64,000 bases of DNA from JAGNZR01 sp051659505 (GTDB lineage Bacteria > Fusobacteriota > Fusobacteriia > Fusobacteriales > Fusobacteriaceae). The position numbers and the translations under genes were made by a program. Shown here one piece after another: positions 7,239-17,300 of this stretch. The notes under the pieces were generated by a model that was given only the letters and a program-made list of their open reading frames with translations, did not search any database and had not been told where the DNA came from. The number at the start of each line of letters is the position of its first letter. Position 1 is the stretch's first letter. The stretch covers positions 4,573 to 68,572 of the forward strand of contig JBOFOQ010000033.1 of NCBI GenBank assembly GCA_051659505.1. Reading direction: 5' to 3'.

Positions 7239-9401
7239 TCATAAAATTAATTCAAAGTTCTTATTGTTTACTACGTTAGAACTAGTTCCTACAAAAACTT
7301 TGAACATACCTAATTCAGAATCAACTATATTTTTAATTGTATAAAACTTTAACATATCTTCTGTTATAGTAAAACTAACTCTCTTCTCTTCATTTTGTAA
7401 AAGAGAGATCTTTTTAAATCCTTTAAGCTCTTTTACAGGTCTGACTCTGCTTCCAAATTCATCTTGTATATAAAGCTGAACAACTTCTTCACCTTTATAT
7501 GAACCGACATTTTTAACGTTTACTGAAACTTCAATAAAATCTTCTTTTCCTTTAATCATTTTATTTTTTGATAATTCTAATTCTGAATATTGAAACTCAG
7601 TGTAACTTAGTCCAAAACCAAAAGGTAACATAGCCCAGTGAGGTGAATCTAAATAACTTGATTTATAAAGAGCGTGAGCGTCTTCTGAAGGTCTTCCTGT
7701 TTTAAAATGGTTATAGTGAATTGGTGTTTGTCCAACACTATAAGGGAATGACATTGTTATTTTTCCACTAGGATTATAATCTCCAAATAAGATATCTAAA
7801 ACTGCATTTCCACCTTCTACTCCAGGGAACCAAGCTTCTAAAACTGCATCTGAATTTTCAAAAACTGCTCTTAAATCTAATGGTCGACCATTGAATAATA
7901 CAACTACTATTTTTTTTCCTGTTTTATATAATTCCTTTAAAAACTCTTCTTGCAACCCAGGTAGTTTTATATCCGTTTGGCATCTACCTTCCCCAGAACT
8001 ATTTTGATCTTCTCCTAAAGCAACAACAATAATATCTGATGTTTGTATTTTTTTTACAGTAGCTTTTATTTCCTCAAAGTTATCAATCTCTATTTTATGA
8101 TTGCTATGAATAACAAACTTTTCTTTTTCTTTAAATCTATTTTCTAAAGCTTCCTCTATTGTTACAGAATCTTTATCAAATCCTAAATCAGACCAAAAAC
8201 CTCTTATTGATTTATTTGAAATGAATGGACCAACAAATGCTATTTTTTGCTTGGAGTTTAAAGGTAAAACCTGTTCATTGTTTTTTAGTAAAACCATTGA
8301 TTTTCTAGCGACTTCTCTTGCTGAGTCTCTGTGATTTTTACATAACAACAATTTTTTTTCATCAAGAATATTAGCCCCTCTAAATGGATTTTCAAATAAT
8401 CCTAAATCATCTTTTAATTTCAAGATTCGATACACAGCATCATCTATTTCTTTTTCATCTATTTTTTTCTCTAGCACAAGAGATTCTAAATGTTTAAAAT
8501 ATTCTACACTCATCATATCTATATCAACTGTAGCTTTCATAGCTTTATAAGCTGCATCTTTTCCATTTTCAGAGCAACCGTGAACAATTGTTTCTCCTAT
8601 AGCTCCCCAATCAGAAAAAAGAACTCCATCAAAAGATAATTCCTTTCTCAAAACATCCTTCATTAGCCATTGATTAACAGTTGCAGGAACACCATCTATT
8701 GTGTTAAAAGATGTCATAACTGTTTTTGCACCTGCATCAATACAAGCTTTATAAGCAGGTAAATGCATGTCATAAAATGATGATATTCCTATATCCACAG
8801 TGTTGTAATCTCTTCCACCTTCTGCTCCACCGTAAGCTGCAAAGTGTTTTACACAAGCTGCAACTCTGTTCACATCTCCTTTTAGATTTTCTCCTTGATA
8901 CCCTTTAACAAAAGCTTTGCCCATGATACTGTTTAAATAAGGGTCTTCTCCTGTAGACTCCATAACTCTTCCCCATCGAGGGTCTCGAACTAAATCAACC
9001 ATGGGAGAAAAATTGCAATGAATACCGCTTATTGAGGCTTCAAGCCCTGAAATCTGAGCTACTTTCTCTACTATTTCAGGCTCCCAAGAGCTTCCTAGAG
9101 CAAGAGGGATAGGAAAAGTAGTTCTATGTCCGTGAATTACATCATGACATATAAGAAGTGGTATTTTATGTTTGTTTTTTTCTAAATATTTTTTTTGAAT
9201 TTCAATAGCCTTTTCTGCACCAGAAATACCGAGAATAGACCCCATATTATCAATAATATCCTCTGTTAAATTCATCTCCTCCATAGGACCAGAAATAACA
9301 GCATCATCTGTAAACATAGCTCCATTTAATTGGAATAATTGAAACACTTTTTCTTTAAGTGTCATTTTTTTTATTATATCAAAAAGTTTATTTTTTTCCA
9401 T
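7239..9401 (-). CDS. Glycoside hydrolase family 3 beta-glucosidase
   Basis: Enzyme of 720 residues that removes glucose from the non-reducing end of beta-glucosides. There is no signal peptide, so it acts in the cytoplasm on imported sugar. The catalytic-nucleophile motif of GH3 is present in GVLFSDWGAIGE (Asp of SDW, about residue 255). KHFAAYGGAEGGRDYN in the TIM-barrel, the C-terminal alpha/beta domain (GEDQNSSGEG) and a fibronectin-III-like domain complete the full BglX/BglB architecture. The ATG at 9401 has a GAGG six bases upstream and is preferred to the TTG two codons earlier; it overlaps the kinase gene by 14 bases, indicating translational coupling. Confidence 0.93.
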   Translation of the reverse strand: MEKNKLFDIIKKMTLKEKVFQLFQLNGAMFTDDAVISGPMEEMNLTEDIIDNMGSILGISGAEKAIEIQKKYLEKNKHKIPLLICHDVIHGHRTTFPIPLALGSSWEPEIVEKVAQISGLEASISGIHCNFSPMVDLVRDPRWGRVMESTGEDPYLNSIMGKAFVKGYQGENLKGDVNRVAACVKHFAAYGGAEGGRDYNTVDIGISSFYDMHLPAYKACIDAGAKTVMTSFNTIDGVPATVNQWLMKDVLRKELSFDGVLFSDWGAIGETIVHGCSENGKDAAYKAMKATVDIDMMSVEYFKHLESLVLEKKIDEKEIDDAVYRILKLKDDLGLFENPFRGANILDEKKLLLCKNHRDSAREVARKSMVLLKNNEQVLPLNSKQKIAFVGPFISNKSIRGFWSDLGFDKDSVTIEEALENRFKEKEKFVIHSNHKIEIDNFEEIKATVKKIQTSDIIVVALGEDQNSSGEGRCQTDIKLPGLQEEFLKELYKTGKKIVVVLFNGRPLDLRAVFENSDAVLEAWFPGVEGGNAVLDILFGDYNPSGKITMSFPYSVGQTPIHYNHFKTGRPSEDAHALYKSSYLDSPHWAMLPFGFGLSYTEFQYSELELSKNKMIKGKEDFIEVSVNVKNVGSYKGEEVVQLYIQDEFGSRVRPVKELKGFKKISLLQNEEKRVSFTITEDMLKFYTIKNIVDSELGMFKVFVGTSSNVVNNKNFELIL

Positions 9402-10308
9402 TTTCAACCTCGTTTTCTTTTATAAAATTATAAACGGCACCAATTATTCCTGAATCATTGTTGAATTTACATGCTTCGATTTTAGCTAACTCTAAATTTT
9501 TTAAATCTAAATTCATACTTTTTATTTCATTTATTCTGTTTTTAATTCCAGACATTACCATCTCATTAGAGCTTATTGCTCCACCTATAAGAACTTTTCC
9601 AGGATCAAGTGCAAAGATTAAATTGAAAATTCCTGAAGCTATATAGTTGTAAAAATCATCAAAAACTTTAATAGCATTTTCATCTTTGTTTTTACAAAGG
9701 TTAGATATCTCCTCGCCACTTAAATTTTTACCTGTAAGGTGTCTATAGGCTTGAACTATTCCTGTTTGTGTAGATGCGATTAAACTCAATGTAGACATTC
9801 TACTATTATTGTTTTCTATATTTTTACCTAACATGAAACCAAATTCTCCTGCCATATATTTAGAACCTCTATACAGTGAATTGTTAATAACAATCGCACC
9901 CCCTATTCCTGTTCCTATTGCTATACAAATAAAGTTTTTTTCATCTTTACCATTTCCAATCCATTTTTCAGCTAAGGCAACACAATTCACATCATTTTCC
10001 AGAGTAACTTTTAGTCCTGTAAGTTCTTCTAACTCATCTCTCATGTAACAATTATATAGATTAAATAAAGCTCCTGAAGTTATAGTATATCCCTTTTCAA
10101 CATCTATTATTCCAGGCATACTAAAAGCTATTCCTTGAATGTCAAATTCATTTTTATATTGAAATACAATTTCTTTTATTTTGTTAAAAAACTCTTTTTT
10201 TTCTTTAGGTGTAGGCATTTTATCTTTTAAAATTATTTCACCCTTTTCATTTAAAACTCCAAATTTTGTATTAGTTCCACCAACGTCAAAAGATAAGTAA
10301 TTTTTCAA
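9388..10308 (-). CDS. ROK-family sugar kinase (glucokinase or beta-glucoside kinase)
   Basis: Cytoplasmic kinase of 306 residues with the ROK phosphate-binding loop DVGGTNTKFGV at the N terminus, catalytic ENDVNC (about residues 103-108) and GTGIGGAIV. The zinc-binding CxCGxxGC signature of many ROK proteins is absent, and the usual GExGH is GEFGF here. That makes a BglK-like beta-glucoside kinase as plausible as a glucokinase. In the first case the GH1 enzyme next door would act on the 6-phospho-glucoside; in the second the kinase traps glucose released by GH3/GH1. The start is TTG at 10308 with a GGAGG upstream, directly after the GH1 stop codon. Confidence 0.85.
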   Translation of the reverse strand: MKNYLSFDVGGTNTKFGVLNEKGEIILKDKMPTPKEKKEFFNKIKEIVFQYKNEFDIQGIAFSMPGIIDVEKGYTITSGALFNLYNCYMRDELEELTGLKVTLENDVNCVALAEKWIGNGKDEKNFICIAIGTGIGGAIVINNSLYRGSKYMAGEFGFMLGKNIENNNSRMSTLSLIASTQTGIVQAYRHLTGKNLSGEEISNLCKNKDENAIKVFDDFYNYIASGIFNLIFALDPGKVLIGGAISSNEMVMSGIKNRINEIKSMNLDLKNLELAKIEACKFNNDSGIIGAVYNFIKENEVENGKK

Positions 10309-11733
10309 TTAAATTTCCTCCGTAATTTTATTATTTTTAGCTACTTCTGCCATCCAATAACCACTTTTTTTTATTTTTCTTTTCAAGGCATTTTCTCTAT
10401 CTACAAATAAAAAACCATATCTATTTTTGTAAGCATTTCCCATTGACCAGTTATCCATTAAACTCCACATATGGTAACCTACACAATTTGCCCCTTCCTC
10501 TATTGCATTGTTTATCATGATTAAATGATCCTTAACAAATTCAATTCTAACATTATCATTAATAGCACCATTTTCATCAGTATCTCTTTCATCTCCACCA
10601 TGTCTACCCATTCCATTTTCAGAAATATATGACTTAATGTTTCCGTAGTTATCTTTTATGTCGACTAAAATATCATAAATTCCTTTTTCAAATATCTCCC
10701 AACCTCTATCGTGGTTAAATTTTCTTCCTGGCATTTCATAATCATCATAAAAAGAATGAGGTCCTGTTATTTTTTCATCTTTAACATCTTTAGCTTTTAC
10801 TCTTCTAGGGAAATAGTAATTAAAGCCTAAGAAATCAATTTTATTTTCTTTAATTAATAATAAGTCTTCCTCTTTATAATCAGGCATAAGGTCATGTTCT
10901 TTTAAAATTTCATTTAAATCTTTATTAAATTCTCCTAAAACACATGGGTCTAAGAAACTTCTAACAAAGAAATCGTGGCATATTTTAGAAGCCTTAACAT
11001 CTTCAGGATTATTCGCATCTCTTGGATATGATGGAGTTAAACTTAGTATTATCCCAATCTCTCTATTGTTTTTAAGAGTACCTGCAGTTTTCATCTCTTT
11101 AAATGTTTTTATTACAATTGCATTTGAAAGAATTGTGTTGTAAGCTGCAGCTATTCCTCTTTTAAAGTCATTGATAAATGGGTAATGAAAATTGTATAAA
11201 TAACATCCTTCTATTGGAACGATAGGTTCGTTGTGAGTGAACCAATATTTTACACGATCACCGAATAGCTCAAAACATTTTTTAGCATAGATGTTGAAAT
11301 GATTTACAACTTCTAATGACTCCCAACCACCTAGTTCTTGCATATCCCAAGGCATATCGAAATGAAATAAACAAACAAATGGCTCTATTTTATTAGCTAA
11401 AAGTTCATTAATTAAATCGTTGTAAAATTGAACTGCTTTTTGATTGATTTCTCCTGTTAGAGGATTTGGCATAAGTCTGCTCCAAGCTATTGAAAATCTA
11501 AAAGAATTATGTCCGATTTGCTTCATCATTTTTATATCTTCTTTGTAAAAATTGATGAAATCAACAGCAACAGCATTTCCTTCCCCGCCAAAAAATCTAT
11601 TGGGGTCTTTTTCCATCCAAATATCCCAAGTGGTCTTTCCTTTTCCCATTTCTAAATGAGCTCCTTCTGTTTGCAAAGCTGAAATAGCACTTCCCCAAAA
11701 AAAATCATTTTTAAATTTGTACTCTTTTTTCAT
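10309..11733 (-). CDS. Glycoside hydrolase family 1 beta-glucosidase or 6-phospho-beta-glucosidase
   Basis: Enzyme of 474 residues with both GH1 catalytic glutamates: acid/base in THNEPIVPIEG (about residues 166-176) and nucleophile in YISENGMGRHG (about residues 370-380). The N-terminal FFWGSAISALQTEGAH matches the family signature FxxGxAxxxxQxEG. There is no signal peptide, so it is cytoplasmic. Uptake is by an ABC importer rather than a PTS, which favours an unphosphorylated substrate; a phosphorylating ROK kinase would allow the other reading. It follows the LacI gene by 18 bases and precedes the kinase directly, so lacI-GH1-ROK-GH3 form one minus-strand operon. Confidence 0.92.
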   Translation of the reverse strand: MKKEYKFKNDFFWGSAISALQTEGAHLEMGKGKTTWDIWMEKDPNRFFGGEGNAVAVDFINFYKEDIKMMKQIGHNSFRFSIAWSRLMPNPLTGEINQKAVQFYNDLINELLANKIEPFVCLFHFDMPWDMQELGGWESLEVVNHFNIYAKKCFELFGDRVKYWFTHNEPIVPIEGCYLYNFHYPFINDFKRGIAAAYNTILSNAIVIKTFKEMKTAGTLKNNREIGIILSLTPSYPRDANNPEDVKASKICHDFFVRSFLDPCVLGEFNKDLNEILKEHDLMPDYKEEDLLLIKENKIDFLGFNYYFPRRVKAKDVKDEKITGPHSFYDDYEMPGRKFNHDRGWEIFEKGIYDILVDIKDNYGNIKSYISENGMGRHGGDERDTDENGAINDNVRIEFVKDHLIMINNAIEEGANCVGYHMWSLMDNWSMGNAYKNRYGFLFVDRENALKRKIKKSGYWMAEVAKNNKITEEI

Positions 11734-11751
11734 TTTTATCCCTCCATTTTT

Positions 11752-12747
11752 TTAACTTTCTCTTTCTATTAACTCTATTTTTGATTCGTACTTATAAATG
11801 TTATTGTTGTCTTTTTCTTCTATTTTTTTTATTAAAAAATTAATAGTTTGGATGGCCATAGTCCTTAAATCTACATCTATAGTTGTCAACTTTGGTGAAA
11901 TATAAGTTGATAAATCTATATTGTCAAAACCTATAATTTTCAAAAAAAATCCTGGTTTTATACCAATTTCATCTAAAAAGTTTATAATATTTATTGCTGT
12001 TTCATCATTTGCACAAAATATTCCATCAGAAATATTTTCAGTTTCTTCAAAATATTTCTTAAATATTCCTTTTGAAATAAATCCGTTAAAACTTGCTTCT
12101 AAAATTTTATAATTTATATTATTGTTTAAACAGAAATTTTCAAATCCTTCAGCACGTTTTTTTCCTGCAAATTTGTCAAAATCCCCAGATATATGCAATA
12201 AATTTTTACACCCCTTCTGTACTAGGTGTTTTGCTGCTAACTCACCACCTAAATAATTGTTTGAGTTTATTAATATTGTATTCTTGTTTAAAGAAATATC
12301 TGAATAGTCTATTAATGCTATCTTATAATTACGATTTATAAGTTCGTCTAATTCTTTTATATTTCTGGTCATTCCTATTATTATGGCACCGTTTATAATG
12401 CTGCTGTCATAAAAGTGTTTTACTTTCTCAAATGTTTCATTTGATTTTATTATTGATACTAGCACACTATATCCTTTTTTTTCAGCTTCATCTACTGCTA
12501 TTCCAACAAAAGTTTGGAAAAATGCAGATGTTTTTAATTCACCTTTATCATAGATAAAAAGTCCGAGGACTTTATTTTTTTTTCCTGCTAAATTTCTTGC
12601 AGAATTATTTGGAACAAAATTATTTTTTTTTATTATTTCGTTAACTTTATTTTTTAATTTTTCAGAAATGTTAGGATATTCATTTATTACTTTAGAAACA
12701 GTTCCTTTTGAAACTCCTGCTTCTTTTGCGATATCTTCTATTTTCAC
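11752..12747 (-). CDS. LacI-family transcriptional repressor of the beta-glucoside cluster
   Basis: Regulator of 331 residues with an N-terminal LacI helix-turn-helix (KIEDIAKEAGVSKGTVSKVI) and a periplasmic-binding-protein-like effector domain. The start is GTG at 12747, preceded by AAAGGGGTGA. An operator-like palindrome overlaps its own start of transcription, and two AAACCGGTTT operators precede the ABC operon and the porin gene, so it probably represses the whole cluster and itself until a glucoside or glucose-type inducer binds. It is the first gene of the operon that also holds GH1, ROK and GH3. Confidence 0.92.
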   Translation of the reverse strand: MKIEDIAKEAGVSKGTVSKVINEYPNISEKLKNKVNEIIKKNNFVPNNSARNLAGKKNKVLGLFIYDKGELKTSAFFQTFVGIAVDEAEKKGYSVLVSIIKSNETFEKVKHFYDSSIINGAIIIGMTRNIKELDELINRNYKIALIDYSDISLNKNTILINSNNYLGGELAAKHLVQKGCKNLLHISGDFDKFAGKKRAEGFENFCLNNNINYKILEASFNGFISKGIFKKYFEETENISDGIFCANDETAINIINFLDEIGIKPGFFLKIIGFDNIDLSTYISPKLTTIDVDLRTMAIQTINFLIKKIEEKDNNNIYKYESKIELIERES

Positions 12748-12762
12748 TAAATCACCCCTTTA

Positions 12763-12816
12763 AGGAAACCGTTTTCCTATTTTTTTTATTATATTACTTT
12801 TAGCTAACACTGTCAA
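12763..12816 (-). promoter_or_regulatory. Consensus promoter and operator of the LacI/glucosidase operon
   Basis: Minus strand: TTGACA (12816-12811), 17-base spacer, TATAAT (12793-12788), an exact sigma-70 consensus. The inverted repeat AGGAAACCGTTTTCCT (12763-12778) begins about 10 bases past the -10 and therefore covers the start of transcription, consistent with autorepression. Confidence 0.87.
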
Positions 12817-12947
12817 TAAAAAGTACTAAACATTTTAAATCAGGGTTAAAAGTATTGATTATAGTTCAATTTAATGTGTTGTTTAATTAGGGATTGCATA
12901 ATGCTAAGTTGTATAATGAATTATTTCAAAAGTAAGTCAAAATAAAA

Positions 12948-13040
12948 TGGGCAAAAGAATCTGCAGAAAAAAGAAGAGAGTTACAAGTTTCACAACTAAT
13001 GGAATATATATACGGAAAAAATAATACAGAACAAAATTAA
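12948..13040 (+). pseudogene. 3' fragment of an unrecognised gene (right flank of the sugar cluster)
   Basis: A frame closed upstream by a stop and without a start codon reads KWAKESAEKRRELQVSQLME and then YIYGKNNTEQN before TAA. The last part (12988-13044) is related to 2286-2340 on the other side of the beta-glucoside cluster. I do not recognise the parent protein; a short helical, charged C terminus is all that can be said. The rest of 12817-13154 shows no other gene. Confidence 0.5.
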
Positions 13041-13053
13041 AAAAATAGAATAT

Positions 13054-13086
13054 AATAGGACAGTTTCCATATGGAGCTGTCCTATT
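13054..13086. terminator. Strong hairpin, probable bidirectional terminator
   Basis: AATAGGACAG (13054-13063) pairs perfectly with CTGTCCTATT (13077-13086). It separates the right-hand fragment from the end of the Wadjet operon (jetD stop at 13155). Confidence 0.7.
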
Positions 13087-13154
13087 ATTAATATAAATTT
13101 TACTCATAACTCAAATAAACTTTGCATAACTATTTCAATAAAGTGTAAAATATA

Positions 13155-14384
13155 CTACAACTTATTTTTTATATATTTAAAATATTTATCAATTAAAACT
13201 TCCTGATACCCAGCCATTTTATCTTTTTTCATAGCGGTTACAACCTCTTCAAATTCTTTTATCTCAATTGACTCTAATTTATTTAAACGTGTTTCAATGC
13301 TATTATTTCCTATACAATAATAGTAATCCTCCACAGTCATATTAAAAAAAGAGATATTATCTTTATATCTAAATTTTAATTTTTGTGCTATTTGAAGTCC
13401 TTCAGGGTCAAAATCACCGGAATAATAGAGATGACTATTACTTTCAACTAGTCTATCAAGTATAACTAATGATGAAACGTTAAGTTGACCACTGGTGCAC
13501 AGGAGAGTTCTTTTAATTTTTGATTGTTCTAATTTTTCAAGAATATCTCTAAAGACTGCTGGATTTTCAAAGATAAACACTTTTTGCTCTATACTTGTTA
13601 TCTTTTTTACATCTCTTAGGTTATATAAAGATATATTTAATGGTTGTTTTTCTTTCCAAATAAAAGTCCAACTTTCTCTCCCGAAAAGATTATATGCTAA
13701 AGTGAAGTTAAAAAATTCATCTTTAACAATATAAAAACTAAGTAATAGTTCAGAGACATCTTCAATTTTTTTAGATTTTTTACTTTTTGAAAGAAACCAA
13801 AGATAATCTAAAAGTAACTTTCCAGGTATTGTATCACTGTCAAAATAATGGGAATCTCTTGTTATTTGTGCTGAAATTACAGAGAGAGGAGTATACTTAA
13901 TTTTATGTTCTTCCATCTCTTTTTTTATATATTCTAAAGCTTTTTCTATGTTAGAGACATATTCTAAAAGTTTTTGTGGCGACTCATTGTAAGTTGATTT
14001 TATTAAAGTACTATCGCTATTTTCCCACCATTCTCTAAGTGGTAAAGTAGAGAAAAAAATTTCTTTCTTTTCAACCTCTCTTTTTTTTATATCACCTAAA
14101 TAGAAAAAATTATCTTTATAGATTTCTTTCATAAGAGTTTCAGAATTTAATTTTTTATATTTTTCACTTTTAAAATAACTAAAAAAATTCTCTACTTTAA
14201 AAGAAATTATATTATTGTTATTTTTAGAAATAGATGATAAAAATACTTCACACTTTTTAGAAATATTTTCTAGACGTATTATCCCTGTAAGTTTTCCTGT
14301 TTTATTATAATGTTTTAATATTTTATCGAATATCTCTTTATAGCAAGGGTCTTTTTTTATTAGAGTTATAATTTCTTTATACAT
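13155..14384 (-). CDS. jetD: Wadjet type II nuclease subunit JetD (DUF2399, Toprim-like)
   Basis: Subunit of 409 residues that in characterised Wadjet complexes cuts circular plasmid DNA after the SMC motor has extruded it. The C-terminal half holds the Toprim-like motif YYSGDFDPEGLQIAQKLKFR (about residues 327-346), whose acidic residues bind the catalytic metal. The preceding region fits the N-terminal DUF3323-type domain of this subunit. The ATG at 14384 is chosen over one at 14411 because GGAGAAT lies at good distance and because it overlaps the jetC stop as ATGTATAA, a standard coupling arrangement. Last gene of jetABCD; a strong hairpin follows. Confidence 0.88.
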   Translation of the reverse strand: MYKEIITLIKKDPCYKEIFDKILKHYNKTGKLTGIIRLENISKKCEVFLSSISKNNNNIISFKVENFFSYFKSEKYKKLNSETLMKEIYKDNFFYLGDIKKREVEKKEIFFSTLPLREWWENSDSTLIKSTYNESPQKLLEYVSNIEKALEYIKKEMEEHKIKYTPLSVISAQITRDSHYFDSDTIPGKLLLDYLWFLSKSKKSKKIEDVSELLLSFYIVKDEFFNFTLAYNLFGRESWTFIWKEKQPLNISLYNLRDVKKITSIEQKVFIFENPAVFRDILEKLEQSKIKRTLLCTSGQLNVSSLVILDRLVESNSHLYYSGDFDPEGLQIAQKLKFRYKDNISFFNMTVEDYYYCIGNNSIETRLNKLESIEIKEFEEVVTAMKKDKMAGYQEVLIDKYFKYIKNKL

Positions 14385-17300
14385 AAGTATTATTCTCCAT
14401 TTTTTTTCCATTCCACTTGTAGTTAATAAGTGCTATATTATCATCATTTTCATCTCTTAATATTTCACATATTGCAAGTTCAGGGACAGTTTCATAATCT
14501 CCCCACAATATTTGTGAGTTTAAGATATAATCTAAATCTAAATTTTCTAAATGAGAAAAAAGCATACCTATATTTTTTTCGTCTACTCCAGCAAATGCCT
14601 CATCCATAGCAACAATTCTAGGAGCTCTTTCAGAAGCATATTCATATCGAACGTAAAGAGCTGCAAGTAGTGGAAGATACATTGATATAGCTTTTTCTCC
14701 ACCTGAAAGCTGATAAAAATTATTATTAGTCATCTCTCTTCTTTTTTCGTTTCTTTTTACATAAAATAATCTAAATTCATACCATTTTCTAAAATCTAAA
14801 ACTTCACTGATAATATTATAATAATTTGTATTTTCTTCATTTTTTTGAGAACGATTAATAACTTTTTTAATCTTATGAAGAAAATGATTACTGAATTTTT
14901 TTTTCTCATTCTCAGTTAAACGACCTTTTCCATTAAGGAGTTGGAGCAGTTCCACAGTACTTAATTCCTCTTCTGATTCAGATTTTTTAGGTTCCCATTT
15001 TAAATCTAATTTTAAAGAACTTGAGCTTTCCATGTTATTCATTAACTCGTTGATTTGCTTTATCCATTTTTGAGAATTATAAATGATAGCTAATACTTTT
15101 TGGCTTAAATTTTCTAATAAAATTTCTTCAAATATTTTTCTGTCTCCCTCTGTTATTAGAAGTTCTAATTCCTGTATTTGATTCTCTAAATATAATTCTA
15201 AATTGAAAAGTGGTTCTTCATTTCGATTAGCAGTAAAAATATAGTCAACTCTTTCACTGTCCTCACTATCTGAAAATAGAAGTTTAGATTTTATTTTATA
15301 AGAACTAAGAGCATTACTATGTTTTGAAATTATTTCACTTAAGCTAATTTGAAGCTTTTTACTACTTACCCCTTCGTGCTTAAAATCTTGAATTTCTATT
15401 TCGGTAATATATCCTAGGCTTAATTCCTCTTTATAAAATTTTCTAGACTCTTCTAGTTTAAATTTATTTTCTTTAATAATTGTTTCATTATATTCCTTAA
15501 GTTTTATGGTGTTTTCTTTTGTACTTTCAAGTTTTCCAAGTTGAATACAGCATTTCTCAAGTTGAGTGGGTAAATTTAATGATTTCTCATTAAGAATTCT
15601 TAATTCATTTTGAATACTTTCTATATCTATTTCTTTAAAAAATTCTAAAAAAGTTTCTAAAGTTGATTTTTTAAGATTAATATTTTTATTCTCAATTTTA
15701 ATTTCGTCATAAAGTTCTTCTATTTCTTCCTCGAGAGAGTCAATATTTTCATTTAAATTGTTAATTATAGAGGTTGAAATTTCTTTTTCTTTTTGTAAAC
15801 TGATTAACTCAACTACAAAACTAAAAGCAGTTTCTCTACTTTCCCCTAGGTCGCTTAAAGATTCTACAGTTTTTTCTATGGGGGTATCTTTAAGTATTGA
15901 AAAAAGTTTTACATCTAGTTTTTCTATTTCTTTATTAAGTGTTGTTAAGTTATCTCTTATCTCTTCTTTTTTTGATTCTAAGTAGGAGAGTTTTTTTTCA
16001 AATTCTTCTAAAGTTTCTTTTCCAGTTTCTAAATTTTCAAAAGTTGGTATTGTTTTGTTTTCATTCTCCAGTTGTTTTAGTAATTCTTCTAACTGAAGTT
16101 TTGAAAATTTCTCTTCTTCTGAATTAGTTTTTCCTGATAAAGGTCCTATTTTATAGTAGCCATCGTTATTTTTTTGAAATAATTCTTCAGAAAAAAGAAA
16201 ATTACCGTATTCTTTTCCTCTAAAATCTAAAGCGTCGCTTTTATATTTTTCTGAAACTAAAATAATGTCTAAACCTGTAAGAGTATGAAGCTCTTTAAAT
16301 GGAATTTCTTTTTTTTCTAATCTTTCAATAGTTTTTTCTCTAGAATTATTTAAAGTTAGTCTTTCCAATCTTAGTTTTATACTTCTTTCGTGATTATAGT
16401 AGATTTCATTCATGTAAATTCTTAGTTTTTCAATTTCACCTTGAACCATGGAAACATTGAGTAATTCATTTATTTGAATAATTTCTTTATTGGAGAATTT
16501 CAAAACTTCACATTTATCTTGCCATTGAATTATTTTTTCTTTATAGTCTTCTACTATTTCCACAAGAAGATTTTCCAATCTTAAACTTTCTTTTTTTTCT
16601 GATTCTATCTTTAATTCATTTTCTTCTAGCTTCACTTCTAGATTTTTGAAAGTATTTTTTAATATTTCATATTTTTCAATATCTTTTCTTACATTTTTTA
16701 AAAGTTGTTTGAATTTTTCTAAATTAATTTTTAATTGTTCAGGTGTGTATAATTCTGAAATTTTAAGATTTCTTAGTTCAACTGTTAACTCAGATAATAT
16801 ATTTTGTTCTTTTTCTTGAACTGATTTAAATATTTCTTGCTCTTTAGAACAAAGATGTATTTTACTATTTAAAAGGTGTTTTTTATCATTTAGTTTTTCA
16901 TTTTTTTTATTAAATCGCTCTTCATATTTAGAAAAATTATCTTCTTTTTTTAAGAGTTCTTTTCTTTCCTCTATTCTTTGTTTTTCTATTTCTAAGTAAT
17001 TTTTTTCTTCTTGAAATTCTTCTAACTTTCTTTCAATATCTAACATTTCATCTTCCAAAGCTTGAAATTTGTTTAAATTTTTATCTAATTCAACTGACTT
17101 TTCATCTTGATTTTTCTTTTTATTAAAAAGATTTATTTTATTGTATTCTTGAAATATGACACCTATTTCTCTTGCTAATATTTGTGCATTTTTACTATCT
17201 TCAATTTTATTTTTTATAATATCCATTTCTTCCATAGCTTCAGTTATACCTTTTAAATCATCTTTATCTAGTGTTTTCAAAGAATCATTTAAGATTTCAT

